DNA of 64,000 nt from Mycolicibacterium rhodesiae NBB3 (GTDB lineage Bacteria > Actinomycetota > Actinomycetes > Mycobacteriales > Mycobacteriaceae), in assembly GCF_000230895.2 (NCBI RefSeq), contig NC_016604.1, positions 5,208,001-5,272,000 on the forward strand, in the 5' to 3' direction. The position numbers and the translations under genes were made by a program. The notes beneath the pieces are model-generated. The model made no database searches. It was not told the origin of the DNA and worked only from the letters and a program-made list of their open reading frames with translations. This document shows positions 36,234-44,245 of this stretch, piece after piece. Each line of letters begins with the position of its first letter. Within the stretch, counting starts at the first letter, position 1.

Positions 36234-37747
36234 CGGGGACACACCTCCTCGGCCCGATTCTCGAATCGGTACTCCGAGAGTCGAAAAGTGCGGCTACGCC
36301 AATAGGTCTCCAGAGTCGTTGATGGACGCAGTGGAACGTCACCGTGCTTGTCGAAATAGTAGCTATTGGCATTGGAACAGCTCGGCTGCCAGAAAACCTG
36401 TCTGTGCCGGCGACTTATCACTTCGGCGAAGTAACGGTCGTTCGCCTCCTTCTTGACCTCCACGAAGTTAGCACCCAGCGCACGCGCACGGCGAAGACAC
36501 CGGACGATGTGCCGACTCTGCGCCTCGATGAGCGTGAAGTACGAGGAACCGTTGTAGCCGTACGGGCCGAAGATGTTGAAATGATTCGGGAATCCCGGGA
36601 CGCTCACCCCTTCGAAGGCCTGCAGTCGGTGCTCGTCCCACCAGGTAGCCTGCTCCAGCCCGCCGCGTCCCTTCAACACGTAAGTGGGCATGTTGCCCGA
36701 CTCCATCACTTTGAAGCCGGTGGCCAAGATCAAGACATCAATGGGATGAGCTTTGCCGTCTCGAGAATGGACGGATGCATGGTCGATATGGGTTATGCCG
36801 CTCGTCTCGAGCGAAACGTTGGACCGGTTGTACGTTGCGAGATAGGAATTGTGGAAGCTGGGTCGTTTACAGCCCAACGAGTAGCGCGGAATGAGTTGTT
36901 CTCTCGTCGTCGGGTCATGGACCTCACGCCGCATGTACCGTTTTGCGGCGCTCTCCATGATATCGGCGAACGGTATCACCGTATGAAAGTGAGCGGCGAT
37001 TGGGAAAGTGATTTCCACGAACGCCTGGCTCGCGGTCCGGGTCGCCAGTTGTGCCCCCGGCACGAAATGCAAGAAGCTCTCGGCCCACTTAGGGACGGAG
37101 AAGTCTGGCTTCGGCAAACAATAAATTGGAGTCCGCTGGAAGACGGTCAGACTTTCTGCTTTTTGTGCGACTTCGGGAATCAGTTGCACTGCCGACGCAC
37201 CGGTGCCGATTACTGCAACCCGCTGCCCGCTGAGATCTTTGGTATGGTCCCATCTAGCCGTGTGGAGCGTAACGCCGGCGAAATCTCGCACCCCCTTGAT
37301 TTCAGGCCACTTTGGCCGACTGAGAACGCCGGAGCAATTGATCACGAAGCGTGCCGTGAACTCCTCACCATTGGCGCTGATCAACCGCCACCGTGTCGCG
37401 GTCTCGTCGAAACAAGCCTCGGCAATGGTCGTGTTGAAACGAATATGGTCCCGGAGCCCATACTTTTCAACGCATCGCTCTGCATAGGCTTTGAGCTCAT
37501 TGCCGTGGGCGTACGTGCGCGACCAAGAGGACCGCATTTCGTATGAGAATTGATAACTGTACGACGGTATATCGACAGCGATACCCGGGTAGGTGTTCCA
37601 GTGCCACGTACCACCTACGCCATCGGCGTCATCAACCATCAAGAAGTCGGTAAATCCCGCCTTCATCAAGCTAATGCCAGACCCGATGCCGGAAAATCCA
37701 GCTCCTATGATAATTATCTCGTAGTTACGGTCGGACTTGCGATCCAT
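36230..37747 (-). CDS. Baeyer-Villiger-type flavin monooxygenase
   Basis: A 505-residue flavoprotein monooxygenase, intact. FAD site IIGAGFSGIGSGI, NTYPG block, fingerprint FAGVTLHTARWDH (FxGxxxHTxxWD), second dinucleotide site VIGTGASAVQ and the ATGF motif LILATGFKV are all present. Such enzymes insert oxygen next to a ketone to give an ester, using NADPH and O2. The C-terminal end is longer than in the two paralogues. It is 45 bases downstream of a second intact paralogue and overlaps the esterase by four bases, an arrangement that supports ketone to ester to acid plus alcohol. Confidence 0.87.
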   Translation of the reverse strand: MDRKSDRNYEIIIIGAGFSGIGSGISLMKAGFTDFLMVDDADGVGGTWHWNTYPGIAVDIPSYSYQFSYEMRSSWSRTYAHGNELKAYAERCVEKYGLRDHIRFNTTIAEACFDETATRWRLISANGEEFTARFVINCSGVLSRPKWPEIKGVRDFAGVTLHTARWDHTKDLSGQRVAVIGTGASAVQLIPEVAQKAESLTVFQRTPIYCLPKPDFSVPKWAESFLHFVPGAQLATRTASQAFVEITFPIAAHFHTVIPFADIMESAAKRYMRREVHDPTTREQLIPRYSLGCKRPSFHNSYLATYNRSNVSLETSGITHIDHASVHSRDGKAHPIDVLILATGFKVMESGNMPTYVLKGRGGLEQATWWDEHRLQAFEGVSVPGFPNHFNIFGPYGYNGSSYFTLIEAQSRHIVRCLRRARALGANFVEVKKEANDRYFAEVISRRHRQVFWQPSCSNANSYYFDKHGDVPLRPSTTLETYWRSRTFRLSEYRFENRAEEVCPR

Positions 37748-37792
37748 TGCTTTATATTCACCGTTCTGACGGTCAGCGTTGCAAACTTGGAT

Positions 37793-39286
37793 TCAGAGTG
37801 ATTGCGTCAGCTCGAGGTGCGTATCGTCGCGCCGGGTTATCACGTAATCATGAGGATCCAAGCGGGAAAGTTCTCTCATAAACTGGGTCGCGAAACCTGG
37901 GTACATCGTGCCGTTGTAGCCGTCCTCGGTCAAGTACCAACTGCTGCACCCCGAATTCCATGTCGTTCGTCGAAGGCGGCGCTGAATTTCGGAGTGATAG
38001 CGGTCCTGGCGATCCTCCCTCACATCCAAAGTACCGATGTCATTTTGCTGGAGGAGCTTGATCGCCTTGATTATATAGTCAATCGCGGCCTCCATATATA
38101 CGAGCGCCGAGTTGTGGCCTGGCCCGGAATTCGGTCCAAAAGTGAAGAACAAGTTCGGATAGCCGGCCACGCTCACGCTCTTGAAGGCGTATCTCCCCTG
38201 AGACCATTCGTCCCCAAGCTTCCGACCACCGAGGCCGCTAATCGGGAACGGGGTGCCACGTTTGCACACATCGAAGCCGGTGGCAAAAACGATACAGTCC
38301 ACCTCGTGCTCGACACCGTCGGCGGTTCGAACACCGTTGGGTGACAATGTGGCGATCGGCCAACTGATCAGCTTACAGTTATCCGACTGTAGCGCAGGGT
38401 AATAATCGCTGGTCATGAGCATACGTTTGCAGCCAGGTCTGAAATGGGGCGTCAACTGACGTCTCAACCAGGAGTCTTTCACCTGCCGACGGAGATGACC
38501 CTTCGCCGCCAGTTGTATCGCGGACGTCGCAGCGGTGTTCCAGACCATACCCACTGCCATCACTTCGTGAGCCCAGAACCAGGCGTCACGGAGCGCTTGT
38601 TCGCTCACCGGCAATTGTTTGAAGGTCGAACGCGCCCAAGCCGGATGCTTGAAGTTCACCCTGGGCAACACCCAGCCGGGCGTTCTTTGGAAGACTTTGA
38701 CCGACGCAGCCGACTTCACGAGCTCAGGAATGATCTGTACCGCGCTCGCGCCTGTCCCAATGACTGCAACCCTCTTATCGCCGAGATCGTAGCCATGGTC
38801 CCATCGAGCGCTGTGGATCTTCTTTCCCTCGTACGAGTCAATACCCCGAATATCCGGAAAGCTGGCGTCGGCAAGTGGTCCACTGGCCATCACAACTGAA
38901 CGAGCTTGATAACGCTTTCCGTCAGCCGTGTCGGCCACCCAGATGCCGGCACCCTCATCGAATTCCAAGGCGGTTACATCGGTATCAAACTGGATGAACC
39001 GGGCAAGGTCGTACTTGGTGACGATCTCGTCGATATATTCGAGGATCTCAGCGCTCCCCGAGTAGGTACGAGTCCAGCCCGGGTTCGGCTCGAACGAGTA
39101 GGAGTAGAGAAGTGAGGGAATATCGCAGGCCGCACCGGGATAGGTATTGTCTCGCCAGGTGCCTCCGACGCGATTTGACCGTTCCACGATGACGAAGTCA
39201 TCTGTGCCCTCTTGAAGCAGTCTGATCGCCGTACCGATACCTGCGAACCCGGCGCCGACGATCAAGGTCGTCGTCGTGCCTGTCAT
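37793..39286 (-). CDS. Baeyer-Villiger-type flavin monooxygenase
   Basis: A 497-residue flavoprotein monooxygenase, intact. FAD site IVGAGFAGIG, WRDNTYPGAACDIPS, fingerprint YEGKKIHSARWDHG, NADPH site VIGTGASAVQ, ATGF motif VFATGFDV and FGPNSGPGHNS are visible. His-Ser replaces the classical His-Thr of the fingerprint. Length and ending (NSGCSSWYLTEDGYN, MYPGF) match the MymA/EtaA-like group. It overlaps the upstream diiron gene by four bases (ATGA). Three such genes in one operon imply different ketone chain lengths or regiochemistry. Confidence 0.87.
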   Translation of the reverse strand: MTGTTTTLIVGAGFAGIGTAIRLLQEGTDDFVIVERSNRVGGTWRDNTYPGAACDIPSLLYSYSFEPNPGWTRTYSGSAEILEYIDEIVTKYDLARFIQFDTDVTALEFDEGAGIWVADTADGKRYQARSVVMASGPLADASFPDIRGIDSYEGKKIHSARWDHGYDLGDKRVAVIGTGASAVQIIPELVKSAASVKVFQRTPGWVLPRVNFKHPAWARSTFKQLPVSEQALRDAWFWAHEVMAVGMVWNTAATSAIQLAAKGHLRRQVKDSWLRRQLTPHFRPGCKRMLMTSDYYPALQSDNCKLISWPIATLSPNGVRTADGVEHEVDCIVFATGFDVCKRGTPFPISGLGGRKLGDEWSQGRYAFKSVSVAGYPNLFFTFGPNSGPGHNSALVYMEAAIDYIIKAIKLLQQNDIGTLDVREDRQDRYHSEIQRRLRRTTWNSGCSSWYLTEDGYNGTMYPGFATQFMRELSRLDPHDYVITRRDDTHLELTQSL

Positions 39287-40206
39287 TTGGCCACCGGTTC
39301 GTAGGTCAGTTCGTCCGTCCAGGATGGCGGCCGGCCGAAAATCTGAACAGGGAAAACATCGATCGCATTGCCAAGGCGCTGAGACACGAAGTGCAGAGGC
39401 TGGGACCGCTTGATTGAAGACGACATGTGCGCCTTCAAGATGTGATAGCCGGGCACCCTCCGCGTATGCTCACTGCGGTCGCCGACATTGGCATACCGCG
39501 TCACTGCATTGTATAACTTCTCCTCGGACAGACCCATAGCGTTGAGATTCATCAACATGCGCGTCAGGAGCGGGATATACAGCAACGCGCCTGTGAGAAT
39601 GCGCGGGTCCACCAGAGCACCCGCAGTTTGAATTGCGTGGATTCGCATGGGGCTGGCGCCCAGGTCATTCAAGACCTGGAAGCCAACCGCGAGATGCCTC
39701 GATTCGTCGCTGTTGACCTTGTTGAACACCTCCCCGCACACAGGGTCGTCAACCTCATCGAGGAGAAACTTCAGCAGCGCTCCGTCGAGCGCAGTCTCCA
39801 GTGCCGGAATTGCGGCCCCGATCACGGTCAGGGGAAGGGCTTCGGCATAACGGTCCAGCCATTCGATGACCAGCCGAATATTCTTGTTCGGGACCGGTTT
39901 CTCGCCTTCCTCGATCATGCCCCAGCGACGCATCAGGGCAAGTTCGGCATTGGCGTGACGCTGCTCCTCGGCGTGAAAGTAACGGTAAATGTCTCCGAGC
40001 GCTTCGAATGGCGCCTTCGGAGCCATCGCGGCGAAGGCACGTGCTCCAACATGCTCAATCCACACCACGTCGGACATGAATTGCTTGAGTTTGGGACGCT
40101 GTTCATCGGTGATCAGTTCCGCGCCAGGGGCGTCCCAATCGATATCGGCGAGAGCCCATTGCTTGTTTTTGATTGTCTCGAGCATGTCGCTATATGCGAA
40201 AGCCAT
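39283..40206 (-). CDS. Ferritin-like diiron protein of unknown function
   Basis: A 307-residue helical protein with two E-x-x-H iron-ligand motifs, FHAEEQRHANAE and NSDESRHLAVGF, and acidic residues in the other helices (VWIEHVGARAF, ALETALDGALL). This is the pattern of a four-helix dinuclear iron site as in AurF-like oxygenases or fatty-acid desaturases. Function not recognised. ATG 40206 has AGGAA six bases upstream. Its stop overlaps the start of the monooxygenase (TGA in ATGA), so it is translated with it and may catalyse an oxidation in the same pathway. Confidence 0.7.
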   Translation of the reverse strand: MAFAYSDMLETIKNKQWALADIDWDAPGAELITDEQRPKLKQFMSDVVWIEHVGARAFAAMAPKAPFEALGDIYRYFHAEEQRHANAELALMRRWGMIEEGEKPVPNKNIRLVIEWLDRYAEALPLTVIGAAIPALETALDGALLKFLLDEVDDPVCGEVFNKVNSDESRHLAVGFQVLNDLGASPMRIHAIQTAGALVDPRILTGALLYIPLLTRMLMNLNAMGLSEEKLYNAVTRYANVGDRSEHTRRVPGYHILKAHMSSSIKRSQPLHFVSQRLGNAIDVFPVQIFGRPPSWTDELTYEPVAK

Positions 40207-40219
40207 TTTTCCTGCTCCT

Positions 40220-41074
40220 CTACTCGGCTGAATCGTTCCATGAGGCCATGCGCTCCACGAGGCCCAGCGTGCGTGTAAAGGGACCGGGTAGGGCTCTCTT
40301 GAGTTGCCACAAGACTTTGGCATCGAGTTGGGGTACTACATAAATTTGTCCGCGATCGTGCGCGTTCAACGTCGTTCGAGCAACGTGCTGTGGCGAAATG
40401 CCGGTCCATTTCATCAGGTTGGTCGCGAGTCGTGTAGCCGCCTCGTCGATTTGAGGATTATTGACGATGTTCGTCTTCACGAAGGTGGGGCAAAGCACTG
40501 TGACGTTGACGTCAGTACCGCTCAGTTCGGCCGCCAATGTCTCCGACAGAGCGAGCACTCCGGCCTTGCTCACGTTGTAAGCCGCCATCCGAGGGGCCGA
40601 GCCAAAGCTCGCTGCGGACGCCACATTGATGACTCCGCCATGCCCATTGCTCCGGAGCCGAGGCACAAAAGTCTCGCAGCCGTAGATAACGCCCCAGAGG
40701 TTGACAGAAATCGCCGCTTTCCAGTCCTCGATCGACGTCGCGCCGATGCGGTTGCCGCCCGCACCGATTCCGGCGTTGTTGATGACGAGGCTCGCAGCCT
40801 TCCCAAACCAGTCTTCGCTCACATCAGCGAGGTTGCGGATCTGCTCAAGATCGGTGACGTCGCATGCGATGTCGAAGCCCTCGCCGCCAGCGTGCCTCAC
40901 CAACTCTGCCGACTCTTTTGCGGTGACTGGATCTCTGTCGGCGCAAACTACGCGTCCACCTCGGCGTGCAAGCTCAACGGCGAATGCGCGGCCGATACCG
41001 CTTCCTGCGCCCGTGACGACTGCATCGGCTCGGTGCGTTCTGCCTGGTGAGCCGCCGAACGGCAGCAATCTCAT
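40220..41074 (-). CDS. Short-chain dehydrogenase/reductase (SadH-like)
   Basis: A 284-residue SDR heading the leftward operon. Cofactor motif TGAGSGIG, acidic residue pattern ACDVTDLEQI, NNAGIG, catalytic Ser in NVASAASFG, and YNVSK are present. The C-terminal segment (QLDAKVLWQLKRALPGPFTRTLG) is basic and amphipathic, as in mycobacterial SadH. It would interconvert an alcohol and a ketone, supplying the monooxygenase substrate. It is 13 bases upstream of the diiron gene and divergent from a TetR gene. Confidence 0.87.
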   Translation of the reverse strand: MRLLPFGGSPGRTHRADAVVTGAGSGIGRAFAVELARRGGRVVCADRDPVTAKESAELVRHAGGEGFDIACDVTDLEQIRNLADVSEDWFGKAASLVINNAGIGAGGNRIGATSIEDWKAAISVNLWGVIYGCETFVPRLRSNGHGGVINVASAASFGSAPRMAAYNVSKAGVLALSETLAAELSGTDVNVTVLCPTFVKTNIVNNPQIDEAATRLATNLMKWTGISPQHVARTTLNAHDRGQIYVVPQLDAKVLWQLKRALPGPFTRTLGLVERMASWNDSAE

Positions 41075-41202
41075 CTGTCTGCCTTTCGGGTCGCGACATT
41101 GACGTCGGCTGCGGGGAAACGCTCAATTGGGGGCACCAGCCACCATTGGGGTCGCATGCCACCAGTTTTGTCGCGGGGCGAACACTTTGTCAAGATTGAG
41201 AG
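41075..41202. promoter_or_regulatory. Divergent promoter region between SDR operon and TetR
   Basis: This 128-base gap must carry the promoter for the 14-gene leftward run and for the TetR gene, and is the natural binding site for that TetR. TTGACGTC near 41099 and TTTGTCAAG near 41186 are visible. No perfect palindrome was found. Confidence 0.5.
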
Positions 41203-41835
41203 GTGCGGTCGAGAAACAAGCGCTGGGGTGGTCGGACCGGTGCTGAGCGTCGAGCAGAGCGGCGGCAGCAATTGATCGAAGCCGCAACCGAGATCTGGAG
41301 TGAGAGCGGTTGGGCCGCAGTGACTATGCGCGGCGTATGCGCCCGCACGAGGCTGAACGATCGATACTTCTACGAGGACTTCAAGACGCGCGATGAGCTG
41401 CTCGTCGCAGCGTGGGATGGCGTCCGCAATGACATGCTCGGCGAGGTCGCCGCGCTGTTCGACGCTCGGGTGAATCGGCCGCCGATCGAAACCATCACCG
41501 CGGCGATCGCCATCGTGGTCGACCGGATCGCACGCGATCCCGGTCGGGCGCACATCCTCCTCGCTCAGCATGTTGGTAGCTCACCGCTACAAGACCGCCG
41601 CGCCGTTGCGCTACAGGAAGCAACGCAGTTGGTCGTTGAGGCAAGCCGGCCGCACCTCCGACAAGGTGCCGACGAGATAGCCCTTCGCATGGACACTCTG
41701 ATCGCTGTCGGGGGGTTCGTCGAAGTCATGACGGCCTGGCACTCGGGCCTGCTTGCGGTGACCGAGAAGGAAATGGTCGCGCACACCAGCAGACTGGCTG
41801 AAACCCTGGCTCAACGCTATCTCGTCAGCGACTGA
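41203..41835 (+). CDS. TetR-family regulator
   Basis: A 210-residue regulator. The N-terminal helix-turn-helix reads LIEAATEIWSESGWAAVTMRGVCARTRLNDRYFYEDF split over residues 24-60, then an effector domain with helices such as AIVVDRIARDPGRAHILLAQHV. Its place opposite the SDR gene makes it the likely local repressor of the catabolic operon, with an acyl-CoA or ketone as candidate ligand. The GTG start at 41203 follows GAGAG; no better start exists. It is followed by 180 noncoding bases with no evident feature. Confidence 0.85.
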   Translation: MRSRNKRWGGRTGAERRAERRQQLIEAATEIWSESGWAAVTMRGVCARTRLNDRYFYEDFKTRDELLVAAWDGVRNDMLGEVAALFDARVNRPPIETITAAIAIVVDRIARDPGRAHILLAQHVGSSPLQDRRAVALQEATQLVVEASRPHLRQGADEIALRMDTLIAVGGFVEVMTAWHSGLLAVTEKEMVAHTSRLAETLAQRYLVSD

Positions 41836-42015
41836 TCCAGGCTCACAGGGCCAGCCAGCTCCGTGGCGATCGCTGCGAACCGCATTGGCGGGTCCGACTG
41901 CCGTCTTGCCCGGCTACCGAGCACCGAATCCGTGAGTCGACCGGCGCATCGCACCCTGTTCGGAAGGAGCGACGCAGGAACGGTGCTCCTGCGTCGCCGA
42001 ACTTCCGCACCTTTG

Positions 42016-42885
42016 CTATCCCGGCTGAGCGATAACTCTCTGTGAACCGTCTTGGTCGAACAGTTCTTTGCTCCAACGCTCCAGGACCGCGGCGCTGTCC
42101 CAATCATCAGGGTGGAAACCCGGGCGGTTGTAGGAACGGAATCGCCGCAGCGCATCGGCGGTGAACATCGGGGTGCGACTGAAGCGGTACAGACTGCGCA
42201 CCAACGTGACCGGGTTATATGAGGCTTTATCAGCGGCCATGGACAAGGCAGTCTGCAGAATGAGTTCGCCGAACAGAATTACTGAAGCGATCCGCATGCC
42301 CCGTACGCGGGTGCGCTCGGCTCCTCCCACCAGCCGATAGACGTCGAAGGCAACCGCTTTGTGCTCCGACTCCTCGAAGGCATGCCACAGCAGAATCGGT
42401 CGAACCTCTGTCTGTCCGATGAGCTTCTGGGCGTCTTCGCTGGTAAGAATGATTTCTGCCAGCGTAGCGGTGTAGTGCTCCAACGCGGAGGTCATGGACA
42501 GCCGCATTTCCGGCGAAAAGCGCCGTTCCAATCGCTTGATCAGGCGTGCGACATGACAGTCGATTCGCGCCGTCGGATACCCCATGGCCTGGAGTCGCTC
42601 GTTGAGGAGACGATGCTGGTGTCGATGTGTGGCCTCTTGTCCGATGAAACCCTTGACCGCTGTCTCTAGTTGGGGATCGTCGATGGAACTCTGGAAGTTC
42701 CTGACCGAGCGGATGAAGAAATCCTCGCCTTCCGGGAACGTCGCAGAAAGCACCGAGATGAAATGGCTCATCACCAGGTCGCCATCCACGAAATGTTGCC
42801 GCTTCGTGGATGTCGGCATCGGAAAACGAACACGCCTGGGTTTTGGCAGCACGCGGGTCCTGGTCCGGGCTTGATCTTCCGACAT
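42016..42885 (-). CDS. PF10118-type predicted metal-dependent hydrolase
   Basis: A 289-residue protein. The family signature is a set of Glu/His pairs: GQEATHRHQH, ALEHYTA and HAFEESEHKAVAFDVY, with YNPVTLVRSLYRFSRTP near the end. Such proteins are labelled metal-dependent hydrolase, although the ExxH pattern also resembles ferritin-like iron proteins; activity unknown. They often sit beside TetR genes in mycobacteria. ATG 42885 has GGAAGG upstream; the longer reading to 43041 overlaps the divergent TetR gene. It is divergent from that TetR over a short palindrome. Confidence 0.78.
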   Translation of the reverse strand: MSEDQARTRTRVLPKPRRVRFPMPTSTKRQHFVDGDLVMSHFISVLSATFPEGEDFFIRSVRNFQSSIDDPQLETAVKGFIGQEATHRHQHRLLNERLQAMGYPTARIDCHVARLIKRLERRFSPEMRLSMTSALEHYTATLAEIILTSEDAQKLIGQTEVRPILLWHAFEESEHKAVAFDVYRLVGGAERTRVRGMRIASVILFGELILQTALSMAADKASYNPVTLVRSLYRFSRTPMFTADALRRFRSYNRPGFHPDDWDSAAVLERWSKELFDQDGSQRVIAQPG

Positions 42886-42922
42886 TTGAGGTCCTTCCTC
42901 GAAGTTGGATCTGACTTTATGC

Positions 42923-42935
42923 CTTGTCAGATAAG
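42923..42935. promoter_or_regulatory. Operator-like palindrome between PF10118 gene and TetR
   Basis: CTTGTCAGATAAG matches its own complement at 10 of 13 positions. It lies in the 68-base gap between the two divergent starts, the expected location for a TetR operator. Functional assignment is inference. Confidence 0.45.
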
Positions 42936-42953
42936 ACTGCCAGACTGTAGGAC

Positions 42954-43628
42954 ATGAGTCCAGCACGTGTTTATGGCGGGCTGTCCGCAGCTCAACGCGA
43001 TGCGCAGCGCCGCGTGATGTTGATTGATGCCGCGGTCTCAATCATGGGCACCCACGGAGCTGCCGCGTGCACCGTGACCGCCGTGTGTGCGAAGTCAGGA
43101 GTGACGAGCCGGTACTTCTACCAGCAGTTTCGCGACCGAGACGCGCTCTTGCGCGCGGTATTTGCCAAGATCTCCGCCACCTTCCAGGCGGTGATAACCA
43201 GCGCCATTCCGGACGACACGGTTGCGCCTCAAGAACTCGCTTACGCTCCGATCGAGGCCCTGGTTCAGGTGATCGAGAACGATCCCAGCATGGCCCGCAT
43301 ACTGTTTGTCGAATCGGGCGCAGAACCCCTCCTTCGGCAGCTGCGAAGCGAGCTGATGACCGATTTTGCGGAGCTGGTACTCAGAGAGGCCCGCTTGCAC
43401 CTCGATATACCCAGCGATGTGCTTCAAGTGGCAGATCTCGCCGCTACCTACGGTGTCGGGGGCCTGTTCGAGATACTCCGTCGCTGGATAGACGGACAAC
43501 TGAACCTCTCGACTGAAATGCTTATCGAGCACGGTGCGGGTTTTCTCGGCAGTCTCGGCCTATATACCCTCGGGCAGGCGCCTGATCAGGCTGCTCCGCG
43601 GCCGGCCGCAGCTGACGAGACCCGATAG
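42954..43628 (+). CDS. TetR-family regulator
   Basis: A 224-residue regulator with helix-turn-helix (LIDAAVSIMGTHGAAACTV, AVCAKSGVTSRYFYQQF) at residues 22-62 and a helical ligand domain. It resembles the other TetR at 41203 in the SRYFYQQF/DRYFYEDF block, so the two may be paralogues. Divergent from the PF10118 gene, which it probably regulates together with itself. ATG 42954 is the first codon that fits. The C-terminal 20 residues are Ala/Pro-rich. Confidence 0.85.
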   Translation: MSPARVYGGLSAAQRDAQRRVMLIDAAVSIMGTHGAAACTVTAVCAKSGVTSRYFYQQFRDRDALLRAVFAKISATFQAVITSAIPDDTVAPQELAYAPIEALVQVIENDPSMARILFVESGAEPLLRQLRSELMTDFAELVLREARLHLDIPSDVLQVADLAATYGVGGLFEILRRWIDGQLNLSTEMLIEHGAGFLGSLGLYTLGQAPDQAAPRPAAADETR

Positions 43629-43692
43629 ATTCTGACCGACCCGGCTATATGCACGACTCGGTTGGCTGAGGCGCATGGCGCGACGCTGACAA

Positions 43693-43854
43693 TCACTGCT
43701 GGCGTTCACCCGAGATCGCGACCGTAGACTCCACGCGCGCCGGACCCTCAACCTCGTAGAAGTAGCCGCCGCCGCGCTTCCGCGCCGACACCAGCAGCCA
43801 CGAGGAACTCGATACGACCTCCCAAGGGCCTACCCTGCCAGGCTGGAGGCTCAC
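43693..43854 (-). CDS. Possible small protein or gene remnant
   Basis: A 53-codon reading from GTG 43854 with high third-position GC: it contains GPWEVVSSSSWLLVSARKRG and YFYEVEGPARVESTVAISG, which look like the C-terminal beta-strands of a normal protein. No ribosome-binding site is seen and stops lie just upstream, so it may be the tail of a lost gene. Not recognised. Confidence 0.3.
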   Translation of the reverse strand: MSLQPGRVGPWEVVSSSSWLLVSARKRGGGYFYEVEGPARVESTVAISGERQQ

Positions 43855-43920
43855 AGCGGTGGGCCGTCAGTTCGTTCTCCGTTTTTAGGACCTCTATGAG
43901 GTCAGGAGCTACCCCTTGAG

Positions 43921-44140
43921 ATGAAGATCATCGACCTCGTTCTCGCGGAGTCACTGCGGCTTGCCCGCGCCGGTTCCCGGTTCCCGGTGGGCGCAAGACG
44001 GTTCGCGACATCATCACCGGGTAACACATCCGGCCAGCGGCATGTGTGCCGTCGCGCCCGCAGTCAATTCCTCCGATCGCTCGATCTGCAGCGAAGCGCA
44101 CCGCTTCGATCCATCGCGATTCGACGGAATCACGGCGCGG
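43921..44140 (+). pseudogene. Decayed cytochrome P450 fragment
   Basis: Conserved P450 pieces occur in order but in different frames: an ExxR-like VLAESLRL (from 43945), PVPGSRW, VRDIITG followed by a TAA at 44022-44024 where Tyr is usual, then AVAPAVNSSD and SEAHRFDPSRFDG. The haem-binding Cys region is absent. The order matches residues 350-420 of the intact P450 at 32085-33542, which has KEALRL, VRDVAIDGYHIP and PERFDPSRFDES. It is a relic of a deleted P450 gene. Confidence 0.65.
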
Positions 44141-44177
44141 GAAATAAGTCCGACGCCCGCCCTTCCGCCGTTGTCAC

Positions 44178-44203
44178 CTGATGTTAATTGCGGCTAACAT
44201 CAG
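44178..44203. promoter_or_regulatory. 26-bp perfect inverted repeat upstream of accD
   Basis: CTGATGTTA and TAACATCAG are perfect 9-bp arms separated by eight bases. They lie 43 bases before the accD start. Size and symmetry fit a TetR-family operator. The TetR gene at the end of the same operon (50902) is the natural candidate to bind it. Inference from layout. Confidence 0.6.
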
Positions 44204-44245
44204 CGCCTAGCAGATCGACGTCGATGCTCGCCCGGAGGGAAAACT

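Noticed and set aside
36344..37546. 400-codon plus-strand frame
   Set aside because: Antisense to an intact Baeyer-Villiger monooxygenase; no motif or ribosome-binding site.
41836..42015. Possible gene between TetR and PF10118 gene
   Set aside because: Short frames lack start signals and are out of register with normal codon bias; treated as noncoding.
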